64,000 bases of DNA from Kribbella amoyensis. Its GTDB lineage: Bacteria > Actinomycetota > Actinomycetes > Propionibacteriales > Kribbellaceae. The stretch is from contig NZ_VIVK01000001.1 of assembly GCF_007828865.1 (NCBI RefSeq), positions 5,580,001 to 5,644,000 on the forward strand. Direction: 5' to 3'. The position numbers were made by a program, and so were the translations under genes. Within the stretch, counting starts at the first letter, position 1. Every line of letters starts with the position of its first letter. Shown one piece after another: positions 1 to 9,640 of this stretch. Below the pieces are notes generated by a model. The model searched no databases, had not been told where the DNA came from, and worked only from the letters and a program-made list of their open reading frames with translations.

Positions 1-336
1 CCCCAACCACCGGTCGACCGGCAGATCCGAACTGAACGGCACAGCAGCGGCGAGCGCGTCGTCGAAATCGGCCCACGTGTCCGCGTTGTAGTACGCGTTG
101 TCCGGCCGGACCAGTCCCGGTGGAGCCGGTAGGCCGGTGTGATCCCACGTGCCGGCGACCATCATCACGGTCCCGCACGTCTCCACCAGAGCCCGGCAGA
201 CCGCCTCGGCCCCGCCCTCCACCTCGCCGAACGAACGCAGCGACGCGTGGACGAGGACCGAAGAAGCCGACGTCAAACCCAGCGAACGCAACCCCTCGGC
301 GATCTCCGCCTCGCTCACCACCCGGCCCGCACCCAT
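1..336 (-). CDS. Aminoglycoside N(3)-acetyltransferase family protein (N-terminal part)
   Basis: Reading leftwards from an ATG at 336, an open frame of 112 codons runs off the window edge, so only the N-terminus is present. The motif VLVHASLRSFG, followed by GGAEAV and a GTVMM strand, is typical of the AAC(3) / antibiotic N-acetyltransferase fold (Pfam Antibiotic_NAT), which transfers acetyl from acetyl-CoA to an amine on aminocyclitol-like substrates. Family members in soil actinobacteria are often uncharacterised, so resistance should not be assumed. No Shine-Dalgarno sequence is obvious. The start lies 67 bp from the divergently transcribed DDAH-like gene, so the two promoters must share that gap. 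The catalytic C-terminal half lies outside the window. Confidence 0.75.
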   Translation of the reverse strand, partial: MGAGRVVSEAEIAEGLRSLGLTSASSVLVHASLRSFGEVEGGAEAVCRALVETCGTVMMVAGTWDHTGLPAPPGLVRPDNAYYNADTWADFDDALAAAVPFSSDLPVDRWLG

Positions 337-391
337 GGCACGCGATGGAACCACCCAGCGCAGCCACCTGTCCACGGGATTACCCCAGCGC

Positions 392-397
392 TATCGT
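392..397 (+). promoter_or_regulatory. -10 element for a leaderless DDAH-like transcript
   Basis: TATCGT lies exactly 6 nt before the ATG at 404, and no Shine-Dalgarno precedes that start. A weak -35-like CTGTCC sits at 368-373 with an 18-nt spacer. The geometry places the transcription start at or beside the A of ATG. Confidence 0.5.
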
Positions 398-403
398 GCC
401 CGC

Positions 404-1177
404 ATGACGAAGCGACGGGCACTGGTACGAGCTGTCGGTCCCCGCTTGGCCGAGGGCCTGGTCACCCACGTCGAACGCGTCCCTGTCGACGTCGAACTCG
501 CGCGACGCCAGTGGACCGAGTACGTCGAGGCGCTCGGCGCGGCCGGTTGGGACATCGTCGAGGTGCCCGGGATCGAGGAGTGCCCGGACGCCGTCTTCGT
601 CGAGGACACGATGGTCGTGTACCGCGACCTCGCCGTGATCGCCAGAGCCGGTGCGGAGGAACGTCGCCCCGAGGCAAAGGCCGCCGAGGAAGCCGTCGAA
701 CAGCAGGGCTACCGAGTCGAGCGGATCGAAGAACCCGGGACCCTCGACGGCGGCGACGTCCTCAAGATCGGCAACACCGTCTACGTCGGACGCGGTGGTC
801 GGACGAACCAGGACGGGATCGACCAACTCCGCGCGTACCTCGAACCGCTCGGCGCCACCGTGGTCGCGATCCCCGTCAGCAAGGTCCTGCACCTGAAGTC
901 CGCGGTCACCGCGTTGCCGGACCGGACCGTGATCGGGTACGCGCCGCTCGTCGACGATCCGGCCGCGTTCCCGACCTTCCGCGCTGTCCCCGAGGAAGCC
1001 GGCGCGCACGTCGTCCTGCTCGACGACGACCGTCTCTTGATGGCCGCCTCCGCGCCGAAGTCCGCCGAGCTGTTCCGCGCACTCGGGTACCGGCCCGTGG
1101 TCGTCGACATCAGCGAGTTCGAGAAACTCGAGGGCTGCGTCACCTGTCTCTCGGTGCGCCTCAGGCCGTACCAGTAG
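404..1177 (+). CDS. Dimethylarginine dimethylaminohydrolase-like amidinotransferase-fold enzyme
   Basis: This 257-residue protein matches bacterial DDAH in length and motifs: CPDAVFVEDT, a GTLDGGD turn, VGRGGRTN, a VLHLKSAVT segment carrying the general-acid His, and a C-terminal CLS motif whose Cys (about residue 248) aligns with the nucleophile. DDAH hydrolyses methylated arginines to citrulline and methylamines in the cytoplasm; closely related family members act on arginine or other guanidines, so the exact substrate is inferred. The ATG at 404 was chosen over upstream in-frame starts because family homology begins there and a -10 hexamer sits 6 nt ahead. The 3' end overlaps the convergent dinB gene by 17 bp, so the two transcripts can pair at their ends. 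Confidence 0.8.
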   Translation: MTKRRALVRAVGPRLAEGLVTHVERVPVDVELARRQWTEYVEALGAAGWDIVEVPGIEECPDAVFVEDTMVVYRDLAVIARAGAEERRPEAKAAEEAVEQQGYRVERIEEPGTLDGGDVLKIGNTVYVGRGGRTNQDGIDQLRAYLEPLGATVVAIPVSKVLHLKSAVTALPDRTVIGYAPLVDDPAAFPTFRAVPEEAGAHVVLLDDDRLLMAASAPKSAELFRALGYRPVVVDISEFEKLEGCVTCLSVRLRPYQ

Positions 1178-2585
1178 AAGAGCTGTCCTCCTCGGCCACA
1201 ACTCGCTCCAACCGGGTGAGCTCCGGGTCGTCCACAGCGAACGTACGGACCGGCCCGGCCGGCGTCGTCGCGGTCTCGAAGCGAACCGTCACCCGTCCAC
1301 GACCCGAACCCCAGACCCAGCCCGCACCGTGCTGTGCGTGCACCACGTCCTGGCCCGGGTAGTACCCGGTGAGCCGCTCGCGGGGTCGCTCGGGAAGGAC
1401 CGCGAGGTCGATCGGCACGTCCTCGGACTCGGTGAACAGGTCGTCCTGGATCCAGTCGGCCAGGGACGAGACGCCGACGCCGAGCAGCCGGATCCCACCC
1501 GAGACGTCGCTGTCCTCGAGCAGCCGGCGCGCGACCCGGGCGATCACCCGGCTGTCGTCGGTCGGACCGGCCAGGGTGGACGAGCGGGTGTGCGTGGTGA
1601 AGTCGTGCATCCGCGTCTTCACCGTCACGGTCCGGCCGGACAGTTGCGCCTTCTGCAGCCGCTCGGCGACGCGGTGCGCCATCCGGTCGCTGATTGCCGC
1701 CAGCAAGGACCGGTCGATCAGGTCGGTCTCGAACGTGTCCTCGACGCTGATCGACTTGGTCTCCCGATCGCTCACCACGGCGCGGGCGTCGGCCGCGACG
1801 GCGAGCCGGTGCAGGCTGCTGCCGTGGGCGACGCCGACCTGGCGGACCAACTCCTCCTCACTCAACTGCTGCAACTCGGCGACGGTCCGGACACCGATCA
1901 GGCCGAGTCGTTGCGCGGTCGCGGGACCGACACCGGGTATCACGGTCACCTGCATCGGCGCGAGGAACTCCGCCTCGGTGCCGGCCGGGACCACCACGAT
2001 GCCGTCCGGCTTGTCCAGGTCGCTGGCGATCTTGGCGATGAGCTTCGACGTGCCCGCGCCGACCGAGGCGGTGAGGCCGCCGCTCGCTTCCCGGATCGCC
2101 TCCTTCAGGTCCATACCGATCGCGTGCACGTCCTCGACGGTCAGGTCGTGCAGCCCGGCCGCGGCGAGATCGACGAACGCCTCGTCCAGCGACAGCGGCT
2201 CGACCAACGGCGACAGCGCCCGCATCTGCGCCATCACGGCCTGGCTGGTCTCCCGATAGACCTCGAACCGGGTGCCGAGGTACGCCGCGTGCGGGCAGCG
2301 CGACCTGGCCTCCGCGGTCGACATCGCCGAGCGGACGCCGTACCTGCGCGCCTCGTACGACGCCGTGGACACGACACCGCGGAGCCCGATCCCGCCGACG
2401 ACGACGGGTTTGCCCCGCAGCGACGGTTTGTCCCGCTGCTCGACCGCCGCGAAGAACGCGTCCAGGTCGACATGCAGGATGGAGGGATCGGCACGCACGA
2501 CCACCAGTCTGACGGGTGCCTCCGACACTTCCGCGGCGGGCGGATTCCCCGCCGAAGCGGCCCGATTCCCGGCCGCCGCGACCAC
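1161..2585 (-). CDS. dinB: DNA polymerase IV (Y-family translesion polymerase)
   Basis: The Y-family core starts with ILHVDLDAFFAAVE (residues 36-49, first catalytic Asp), continues with the steric-gate segment and YEARRYGVRSAM, and has the second catalytic motif SLDEAFVD. Helix-hairpin-helix (PGVGPATAQRL) and little-finger regions follow. It copies past damaged bases at low fidelity and without proofreading. At 474 residues it is longer than E. coli Pol IV (351) but typical of actinobacterial DinB1, with a C-terminal extension ending in an acidic tail. The first available GTG (2585) gives about 34 residues before the conserved core; a start at an internal GTG is possible. It is convergent with the DDAH-like gene and divergent from the glutamate-cysteine ligase gene. 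No LexA box was recognised upstream. Confidence 0.9.
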   Translation of the reverse strand: MVAAAGNRAASAGNPPAAEVSEAPVRLVVVRADPSILHVDLDAFFAAVEQRDKPSLRGKPVVVGGIGLRGVVSTASYEARRYGVRSAMSTAEARSRCPHAAYLGTRFEVYRETSQAVMAQMRALSPLVEPLSLDEAFVDLAAAGLHDLTVEDVHAIGMDLKEAIREASGGLTASVGAGTSKLIAKIASDLDKPDGIVVVPAGTEAEFLAPMQVTVIPGVGPATAQRLGLIGVRTVAELQQLSEEELVRQVGVAHGSSLHRLAVAADARAVVSDRETKSISVEDTFETDLIDRSLLAAISDRMAHRVAERLQKAQLSGRTVTVKTRMHDFTTHTRSSTLAGPTDDSRVIARVARRLLEDSDVSGGIRLLGVGVSSLADWIQDDLFTESEDVPIDLAVLPERPRERLTGYYPGQDVVHAQHGAGWVWGSGRGRVTVRFETATTPAGPVRTFAVDDPELTRLERVVAEEDSSSTGTA

Positions 2586-2715
2586 GGTGCCGCCCCGCCG
2601 ACGCGATCCAGGTCACATCAAGCGGCAGGTTCAGGCAGACTGAGGCCAGGTACTGGGAAGCGGAGGCACCGCAGGGGTCCTCGAAGGTGCACCGCAGGGA
2701 CCAGGGGAGGCACGT

Positions 2716-4194
2716 ATGGGCGAGGAAGTCGACAAGGTCGAGTTCACCCGGGCCGACCGGACCGCGTTCCGGCATCAGGTCCACCGCAACCTGGACGCGT
2801 TCGCGCGGATGTTGCGCGAGTCCCGGTTCGAGGCCGAGCGGCCGATGACGGGGATCGAGATCGAGCTGAACCTGGTGGACGACCGGTCCGACCCGGCGAT
2901 GAAGAACACCGAGGTGCTCAGCGCGATCGAGGACGACGCGTTCCAGACCGAGCTCGGCCAGTTCAACGTGGAGATCAACGTGCCGCCCGGCCAGATCGAC
3001 GGTGCCGGGCTGGAGGCGATGGAGAAGTCGATCCGGGGCAGCCTGAACGCCGCCGAGGAGAAGGCGGCCCGGACCGGTTCGTCGATGGTGGTGATCGGCA
3101 TCCTGCCGACGTTGCTGACCGAGCACATCCGCCGCGACGCGCTCAGCACCAACCCCCGGTACGCGTTGCTCAACGACCAGATCTTCGCGGCCCGTGGTGA
3201 GGACGTGCAGATCTCGATCGACGGCGTCGAACGGCTGAAGGTCACCGCGGACAGCATCCTGCCCGAGGCGGCGTGTACGTCGACGCAGTTCCACCTGCAG
3301 GTGACGCCCGAGGCGTTCCCGCGGTACTGGAACGCGGCGCAGGCGATCGCCGGGGTCCAGCTCGCGATCGGGGCGAACTCGCCGTTCCTGTTCGGCAAGG
3401 AGCTGATGCGAGAGACCCGGATCGCGTTGTTCGAGCAGGCCGCGGACACCCGGACGCACGAGCTGAAGACGCAGGGGGTCCGGCCGCGGGTGTGGTTCGG
3501 CGAACGCTGGATCACCTCGATCTTCGACCTGTTCGAGGAGAACTCGCGGTACTACCCGGCGTTGTTGCCGGTGACGTCGGACGAGGATCCGATCGCCGTC
3601 CTGGATCGCGGCGACACCCCAGCTCTTGCGGAGCTCCGGCTGCACAACGGGACGATCTATCGCTGGAACCGCCCGGTCTACGACGTTGTCCGGGAGAAGC
3701 CGCATCTGCGGGTGGAGAACAGAGTGCTGCCGGCCGGCCCGACCGTCGTCGACACGATGGCCAACGGCGCCTTCTACTTCGGCCTGGTCCGCGCGCTCGC
3801 CGACGACGAACGGCCGATCTGGTCGCAGATGTCGTTCAGCGCCGCCGAGGAGAACTTCCACGAGGCGGCCCGGCAGGGGATCGACGCGGAGGTCTTCTGG
3901 CCCGGTGTCGGGACGGCCCGCGCGACCGAGCTGGTACTGCGCCGGCTGTTGCCGTTGGCATCACGCGGGCTGGACGCCTGGGAGGTCGACCCGGCGGTCC
4001 GCGACCGGCTGCTCGGCATCATCGAGCAGCGCTGCCTCACCCACCGCAACGGCGCCGCCTGGCAGGCCGACGAGTTCCACCGGCTCTACACGAAGGGATC
4101 GCACGGCCGCCGCGACGCGCTCCGCGGAATGCTGGGCCGCTACCGCGACCACATGCACGCGAACACCCCCGTCCACGAGTGGCCGGTCGACTGA
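2716..4194 (+). CDS. Glutamate-cysteine ligase family protein (carboxylate-amine ligase)
   Basis: The 492-residue protein carries the glutamate-cysteine ligase-type signature GIEIELNLVD near residue 50, followed by FNVEINVPPG, a long middle domain with TSTQFHLQVTPEAF, and an active-site-like RVENRVLPAGPTVVDTMANGAF. GCS2-type enzymes join an amino acid amine to a carboxylate at the expense of ATP. In actinobacteria such proteins include EgtA of ergothioneine synthesis and several paralogues of unknown substrate. No egtB-egtE genes lie nearby, so an ergothioneine role is not supported here. The ATG at 2716 follows a good ribosome site, GGGGAGG, 7 nt upstream. It is monocistronic, with a candidate hairpin after the stop. 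Confidence 0.7.
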   Translation: MGEEVDKVEFTRADRTAFRHQVHRNLDAFARMLRESRFEAERPMTGIEIELNLVDDRSDPAMKNTEVLSAIEDDAFQTELGQFNVEINVPPGQIDGAGLEAMEKSIRGSLNAAEEKAARTGSSMVVIGILPTLLTEHIRRDALSTNPRYALLNDQIFAARGEDVQISIDGVERLKVTADSILPEAACTSTQFHLQVTPEAFPRYWNAAQAIAGVQLAIGANSPFLFGKELMRETRIALFEQAADTRTHELKTQGVRPRVWFGERWITSIFDLFEENSRYYPALLPVTSDEDPIAVLDRGDTPALAELRLHNGTIYRWNRPVYDVVREKPHLRVENRVLPAGPTVVDTMANGAFYFGLVRALADDERPIWSQMSFSAAEENFHEAARQGIDAEVFWPGVGTARATELVLRRLLPLASRGLDAWEVDPAVRDRLLGIIEQRCLTHRNGAAWQADEFHRLYTKGSHGRRDALRGMLGRYRDHMHANTPVHEWPVD

Positions 4195-4219
4195 ACCGGT
4201 TAGTAAACAGCATGAAGAA

Positions 4220-4261
4220 AGCGGAGAGGCCCGGACAACGTAGGACAGCGGCCGCTCCGCT
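4220..4261 (+). terminator. Candidate terminator after the ligase gene
   Basis: AGCGGAG at 4220-4226 pairs with CTCCGCT at 4255-4261, and the inner loop holds the palindrome AGCGGCCGCT. The right arm runs into TCTT. It lies 26 nt past the stop at 4194. The long loop makes this tentative. Confidence 0.35.
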
Positions 4262-4604
4262 CTTGCCGACGGCAACCGATCACGCAAAGCGAGCGGCGTC
4301 CGGGTGGGTGCGAATCCGCGATACGAAAGGGGATGCGCCGTCTACGCCGACACGCTCGGCGGTACTGGCGCGTCGGCCGCCGGCCCTGCAAGGGTGTGGC
4401 ACCCGGAAGGTTAGAAGGTGCCCACGCGGGTATGCACGATCCAACGAGACGCCCACTCGTGGATCACTCGACCGTGTTGCGGACACAACTGCCTAACGGT
4501 CACGGTCACGACACAGATGGTGCATTTCCACAGATGCCGGGGCCGGTTCAGGGCAGTATCGTTCGGAACGGGTCGACAGTGACACCCGGAGGTGAGGCAA
4601 GTCG
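4262..4604. other. Intergenic region, no gene seen
   Basis: Nothing with coding character on either strand was recognised between the ligase gene and the stress-protein gene. The stretch contains short GC-rich hairpins and a GCGAATCCGC segment that superficially recalls a tRNA T-arm, but no cloverleaf can be drawn. A strong ribosome site, GGAGGTGAGG, lies at about 4590-4599 before the ATG at 4605. A long leader or small RNA cannot be excluded. Confidence 0.4.
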
Positions 4605-5018
4605 ATGACGACCATCGTCGTGGGATATGTGCCGAAGGCCGAAGGGCGAGCAGCTCTTCGGCGTGCGGCCGAGGAGGCGAAGCTCCGCTCCGCCAAGTTG
4701 GTGGTGGTGAACTCGCACCGGGGCGGCCGCAGCTTCGACAGCGACGAGGCCGCGGCCAGTGACGCCGCGCTCAGAGAAGTACGCGAACAACTCGACTCGA
4801 CCGGTGTGCCGTACGAGGTACGGCAACTGGTGCGGGGACTCGATCCGGCGGAGGACCTGGTGGCCGTCGCCGAACAAGTGCAGGCCGAGTTCATCGTGAT
4901 CGGCCTGCGGCGCCGATCCCCGGTCGGCAAGCTCATCCTCGGCAGCAACGCCCAGCGGGTGCTGCTCGACGCTCCGTGTCCGGTGCTGGCCGTCAAGGCC
5001 GAGGAAGGGGAGGACTGA
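4605..5018 (+). CDS. Universal stress protein (UspA family)
   Basis: A single-domain Usp of 137 residues. It opens with the strand TTIVVGYVPKAEGR, contains an internal FIVIGLRRRSPVGK segment, and ends in the nucleotide-binding signature LILGSNAQRVLLDAPCPVLAV, which matches the G-x2-G-x9-G(S/T) ATP-binding pattern of the ATP-binding Usp class. Such proteins are small cytoplasmic dimers induced in stress or slow growth. A strong Shine-Dalgarno precedes the ATG. The stop (5016-5018) is one base from the GTG of the HhH-GPD gene, so the two are almost certainly co-transcribed and translationally linked. Confidence 0.9.
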   Translation: MTTIVVGYVPKAEGRAALRRAAEEAKLRSAKLVVVNSHRGGRSFDSDEAAASDAALREVREQLDSTGVPYEVRQLVRGLDPAEDLVAVAEQVQAEFIVIGLRRRSPVGKLILGSNAQRVLLDAPCPVLAVKAEEGED

Positions 5019-5019
5019 G

Positions 5020-5640
5020 GTGACTTCGACTCGCAGCAGGAAGCTGTGCCTGGCCCAGCAGCCGGACGCCGACGAGATGCTGAGCCGGGACCCGTTCGCG
5101 CTGATGATCGGCATGTTGCTGGACCAGCAGATCCCGATGGAGCGAGCCTTCGCCGGACCGGTCCTGATCGCCAAGCGGATGCAGGGCGCCTTCGACCCCT
5201 GCACGGTCGCCGCCTACGACCCGGACGGGTTCGTCGAGGTGGTCGCCGGCCCGCCCGCCGTGCATCGGTTTCCGACCGCGATGGCCGCCCGGATCCAGAC
5301 CCTGGCCAAGCACCTGGACGAGGAGTACGGCGGTAACGCCTCGGCGGTCTGGTCCGATGTGAAGTCCGGGGACGACCTGCTCGCCAGGCTGTCGGCCCTG
5401 CCCGGGTTCGGCGCGCAGAAGGCGAAGATCTTCGTCGCGCTGCTCGGCAAGCAGCTCAAGGTCCGGCCGCGCGGCTGGCGGGAGGCGTCCGAGCCGTACG
5501 GCGAGGACGGCGCCTTCAAGTCCGTCGCGGACGTGATCGACGTGGCGTCCTTGGTGAAAGTGAGGCAGTTCAAGCAGGCCCAGCAGGTTGCTCAGCAGCG
5601 GGTGGTGGCGCGCCCGTTACGGCAGACCCGGAACAGTTGA
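5020..5640 (+). CDS. HhH-GPD-type base-excision repair-like protein
   Basis: This 206-residue protein carries a helix-hairpin-helix with the glycosylase-type loop LSALPGFGAQKAKIF around residues 125-140, and an N-terminal FALMIGMLLDQQIPMERAF segment typical of the HhH-GPD superfamily. That superfamily contains DNA glycosylases of base-excision repair. No C-terminal four-cysteine Fe-S cluster is present, unlike EndoIII and MutY. Proteins of this length in actinobacteria are annotated generically as HhH-GPD-type repair proteins and their substrate is unknown. It begins with GTG at 5020, one base after the Usp stop, with GGAAGGGGAGG upstream as its ribosome site. The C-terminal 30 residues are basic and probably disordered. 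Confidence 0.75.
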   Translation: MTSTRSRKLCLAQQPDADEMLSRDPFALMIGMLLDQQIPMERAFAGPVLIAKRMQGAFDPCTVAAYDPDGFVEVVAGPPAVHRFPTAMAARIQTLAKHLDEEYGGNASAVWSDVKSGDDLLARLSALPGFGAQKAKIFVALLGKQLKVRPRGWREASEPYGEDGAFKSVADVIDVASLVKVRQFKQAQQVAQQRVVARPLRQTRNS

Positions 5641-5743
5641 GTGCTGAACCGACGGCTCCGGTGCTCGCTCGCGCAGGCGGGCAGGCGCCGGAGAAGGCAC
5701 GCCGTTCCGGGGGCCGCGCGGCGATTGAGCTTGGCTCGCGGAT

Positions 5744-5749
5744 TACAAT
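5744..5749 (+). promoter_or_regulatory. Candidate -10 element of the principal sigma factor gene
   Basis: TACAAT at 5744-5749 is one of the better matches to a housekeeping -10 in this GC-rich window and lies 112 nt ahead of the GTG at 5862. The -35 is not clear: TTGAGC at 5725-5730 gives only a 13-nt spacer. A long untranslated leader is implied. Confidence 0.35.
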
Positions 5750-5861
5750 GGACTGTTGCCGCCGCCTGACCAGCGAGCAGCACCACACTCCGAGGCTCCA
5801 CCAGCACCACCGCAACGTCGTATTGCCGTACAGAAACCCTGCGTCAGACGAGAGGTAATTC

Positions 5862-7190
<1,329 letters not shown>

Positions 7191-7193
7191 TCG

Positions 7194-7442
7194 ATGGGCC
7201 AGCTGATCGCCGCCGCACTGTCGTCGGCGATCGCTGCCCTCGACTCGCCGTTCCTGGCCGCCGCCGTGCTCACGGCGGCGGCCGTTCTGTTGTCCGCCCT
7301 GCTTGTCTCCCGCCGCTCCGCACCGGTGCTGGTCCCGGTCCGCGCGGTCGCCGCGCGCGAGCGCTCCGAGCAGGTCGCGTTCCTGCGGCTGCGGGACCCC
7401 GGTGCGCCCGGGCGTCCACGTCCCCGAGCTCCCGGACAGTAG
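7194..7442 (+). CDS. Small membrane protein, DUF6412-like
   Basis: An 82-residue protein with one long hydrophobic helix (about residues 5-43, broken by a short polar turn at DSP) and a basic, proline-rich tail ending RPRPRAPGQ. It resembles the small DUF6412 proteins that sit directly upstream of Oxa1-like insertase genes in actinobacteria, though that assignment is from memory of the context and pattern. It starts 3 nt after the sigma factor stop and is followed by a GC-rich hairpin and the yidC-like gene. A role with the insertase is plausible but inferred only from the neighbourhood. Confidence 0.55.
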   Translation: MGQLIAAALSSAIAALDSPFLAAAVLTAAAVLLSALLVSRRSAPVLVPVRAVAARERSEQVAFLRLRDPGAPGRPRPRAPGQ

Positions 7443-7446
7443 CGCC

Positions 7447-7468
7447 GGGCCGCCCTGGTAGGCGGCCC
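7447..7468 (+). terminator. Perfect 8-bp hairpin between the small membrane gene and the insertase gene
   Basis: GGGCCGCC at 7447-7454 pairs perfectly with GGCGGCCC at 7461-7468 around the loop CTGGTA. It starts 4 nt after the stop at 7442 and lies 43 nt before the next start. No T-run follows, so it may be an attenuator or RNA-processing site rather than a strong terminator. Confidence 0.5.
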
Positions 7469-7511
7469 ACTGCAGCGCTGTCCGATTCCTTCTCTGTTGT
7501 GGAGCTCAGTC

Positions 7512-8177
7512 ATGCCCGGATTCCTCGACGCGCCCATCGCCGGCGCGTACCACCTCGTCACGTCCCTCGTCACCGCGATCGAACCGCTCACCGGCCAGTA
7601 CTCCGCGGTCGTGGCGATCGTCCTCTGTACCCTCGCCGTCCGCCTCCTTCTACTCCCACTCAGCCTCGCCGCGCACCGCGGTGAGCAGTCCCGCACCGCG
7701 TTGTTGCCGCAGCTCCGCGAGTTGAGCGAGAAGCACCGCGACGACCCGGACCGGCTGAAGCGGGAGATGGCCGACCTCCAGCAGTCGTCCGGGACCACGG
7801 TGCTCGCCGGTTGCCTGCCGATGCTCGCGCAACTGCCGTTCTTCTGGTTGCTGTACACCGTGTTCTCGACCACCGTGATCGCCGGCCAGGCGAACCAGCT
7901 GCTCGCCGGATCCCTACTCGGCCTGCATTGGCCGTTGTTCGCGGCGACCCCGGCGTACCTCGCGCTGGCCGTGCTGCTCGGCGTGGTGGCGTGGTTGTCC
8001 TCCCGGCGCCAGGTCCGCCGCCTCGACGAGTCGGCCACCCCGCTGACCCGTCGAATCACGCGCCTGGCCCCGTTCGGCACCCTCGCCACGGCGGCCTTCG
8101 TACCGCCGGCGGCCGGCCTCTACCTGCTGATCACCACCACCTGGACCTTGGTCGAACGAAGCATCCTGCAGCGTTAG
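7512..8177 (+). CDS. YidC/Oxa1-family membrane protein insertase (short form)
   Basis: A 221-residue polytopic protein with the Oxa1 core: a first helix ending VRLLLLPLSLAAHR, a cytoplasmic coiled-coil-like segment (QLRELSEKHRDDPDRLKREMADLQ), GCLPMLAQLPFFWLLYTVF, and two further helices. The conserved membrane-groove Arg is likely the R in VRLLLLP. There is no large periplasmic P1 domain. YidC/Oxa1 proteins insert membrane proteins alone or with SecYEG. This gene is not beside rpmH-rnpA, so it is probably a second copy. ATG 7512 was chosen over an upstream TTG because GGAG lies 7 nt before it. The C-terminus is short and lacks the long basic tail of the main YidC. Confidence 0.8.
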   Translation: MPGFLDAPIAGAYHLVTSLVTAIEPLTGQYSAVVAIVLCTLAVRLLLLPLSLAAHRGEQSRTALLPQLRELSEKHRDDPDRLKREMADLQQSSGTTVLAGCLPMLAQLPFFWLLYTVFSTTVIAGQANQLLAGSLLGLHWPLFAATPAYLALAVLLGVVAWLSSRRQVRRLDESATPLTRRITRLAPFGTLATAAFVPPAAGLYLLITTTWTLVERSILQR

Positions 8178-8219
8178 CCCGCGATACCGCGAGCTGAGCG
8201 TGACGGCGCCGTTCCGTGG

Positions 8220-8239
8220 AGTGGACTGTTTGTCGTGAC
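8220..8239 (+). promoter_or_regulatory. Operator-like motif shared with the MocR/LysE region
   Basis: The 20-nt sequence here matches positions 15865-15884 at 18 of 20 places and fits AGTGGACTGTyTGTCGyGAC. It lies in the same orientation and at nearly the same distance from the following start codon (74 nt here, 68 nt there). It contains TGTCGTGACA, a 4+4 inverted repeat. A GntR-type (MocR) operator is inferred. Confidence 0.5.
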
Positions 8240-8293
8240 ATGACGGGGGAGTGGGTAACGTCTCGACGATCCGCCATCGATCGGAGGCACACA

Positions 8294-9638
8294 GTGACCA
8301 CCACCCCCGTGGTGAAGGCGCCACCCGGCGCGAGCCGGACTCGCTATCTGATTCTCGCGCTCGCTTTCGTCGGGCTCTCGCTGAACTACCTGGACCGGGC
8401 CAATCTGAGCGTCGCCCTGCCGTTCATCGAGGACGACCTGCACCTCGATCTCAGCAACGCGGAGAAGGGGCTGATCCTCGGCGCCATCTTCTGGGCGTAC
8501 GACGGGGCGATGCTCGCGGCCGGCTGGTTCGCGGACCGGGTCGGCTCGCGGAAGGCGTTCACGGTCGCGGCGGTGTGGTGGTCCGTGGTCACCGCGCTGA
8601 CTCCGCTGGCGCGGGGGTTCTGGTCGTTGTTCCTGTTCCGGTTCGCGCTCGGAGCCGGTGAGGCCCCGGGCGTACCCGAGTGCCACCAAGGCCGCGTCCC
8701 GCTGGTTCCCCAAGCACGAGCGAGCGTTCTCGACCGCGGTGATCGACTCCGGCTCCCGGGTCGGCACGGTGCTCGCACTGCCGGTGGTGACGGCGCTGAT
8801 CGCCTTGGTCAGCTGGCACTTCTCCTTCGTCGTCCTGGGCGCGGCCGGGTTGGTCTGGGCGGCGGCCTGGTACTGGTACTACCGCGATCCACGAGAGCAC
8901 AAGCACGCGAACGAGGAGGAGCGCGAGTACATCGCCAACCACGGCGCGCGGCTGGAGGAGACCGACGACGAGGACGCGGTGAACGTCCGCTGGCGGGACC
9001 TGTTCAAGTACCGGACCGTGCGCGGGATGATGCTCGGTTTCTTCTGCCTGAACTTCGTCATCTACTTCTTCCTGACCTGGTTCCCGTCGTATCTCAAGGA
9101 CGCCCGCGGCCTGGACCTGGCCGAGCTCGGCACTCTCGGGACGTTGCCGGGGATCACCGCGATCGTCGGCGCCTGGATCGCCGGCCTGGTCGCGGACCGC
9201 CGGATCCGCCGCGGTGCCGACGTCACCCGGGTCCGCAAGACGATCATGGTCGGCGGCCTGCTCGGCGGTGCGGCGATCGTGTTCGCGGCGCCCGCGTCGT
9301 CGGTCTACGTCGCGCTGATCTTCCTGGCGATCTCGTACGCGAGCCTGGCGATCGCGGCCACCGGGATCTGGTCCTTGCCGGGGGACGTCGCCCCGAGTTC
9401 GCGGCACGTCGCGTCGATCGGCGGGATCCAGAACTTCGCCTCGAACATCGCGGGCATCATCAGCCCGTTCCTCTTCGGCCTCCTGCTCGACGTGTACGAC
9501 GGGTCGTACGGGCCGTCGTTCGGGGTGGCCGCGGGCGTCGCGGTGATCGGCGCGCTGACGTACGCGTTCGTCGTCGGCAAGGCCGAGCCGCTGCCGCCGC
9601 TGACCCCGCGCAAGCAGGACAAACAGCAGGACAGCTGA
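8294..9638 (+). pseudogene. MFS transporter of the anion:cation symporter type, frameshifted
   Basis: Two overlapping frames together encode one 12-helix MFS protein of about 447 residues. The first runs from GTG 8294 through LNYLDRANLSVALPFIEDD to LGAGEAP. The second resumes as AYPSATKAASRWFPKHERAF, a signature of galactonate/glucarate-type ACS transporters, and ends at 9638. The junction is an extra base in the CCCCGGG run at 8664-8670; removing one G restores GCC-CCG-GCG-TAC and a continuous protein. So this is either a recent loss-of-function mutation or a sequencing error. GTG 8294 has GGAGGC upstream. The likely role would be proton-coupled uptake of a sugar acid or carboxylate. A MocR-like motif lies upstream. 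Confidence 0.8.
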
Positions 9639-9640
9639 GG

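Noticed and set aside
4262..4604. Possible tRNA or riboswitch upstream of the universal stress gene (GCGAATCCGC segment)
   Set aside because: No acceptor, D or anticodon stems can be formed around it, and I could not match any riboswitch consensus. A covariance-model scan would decide.
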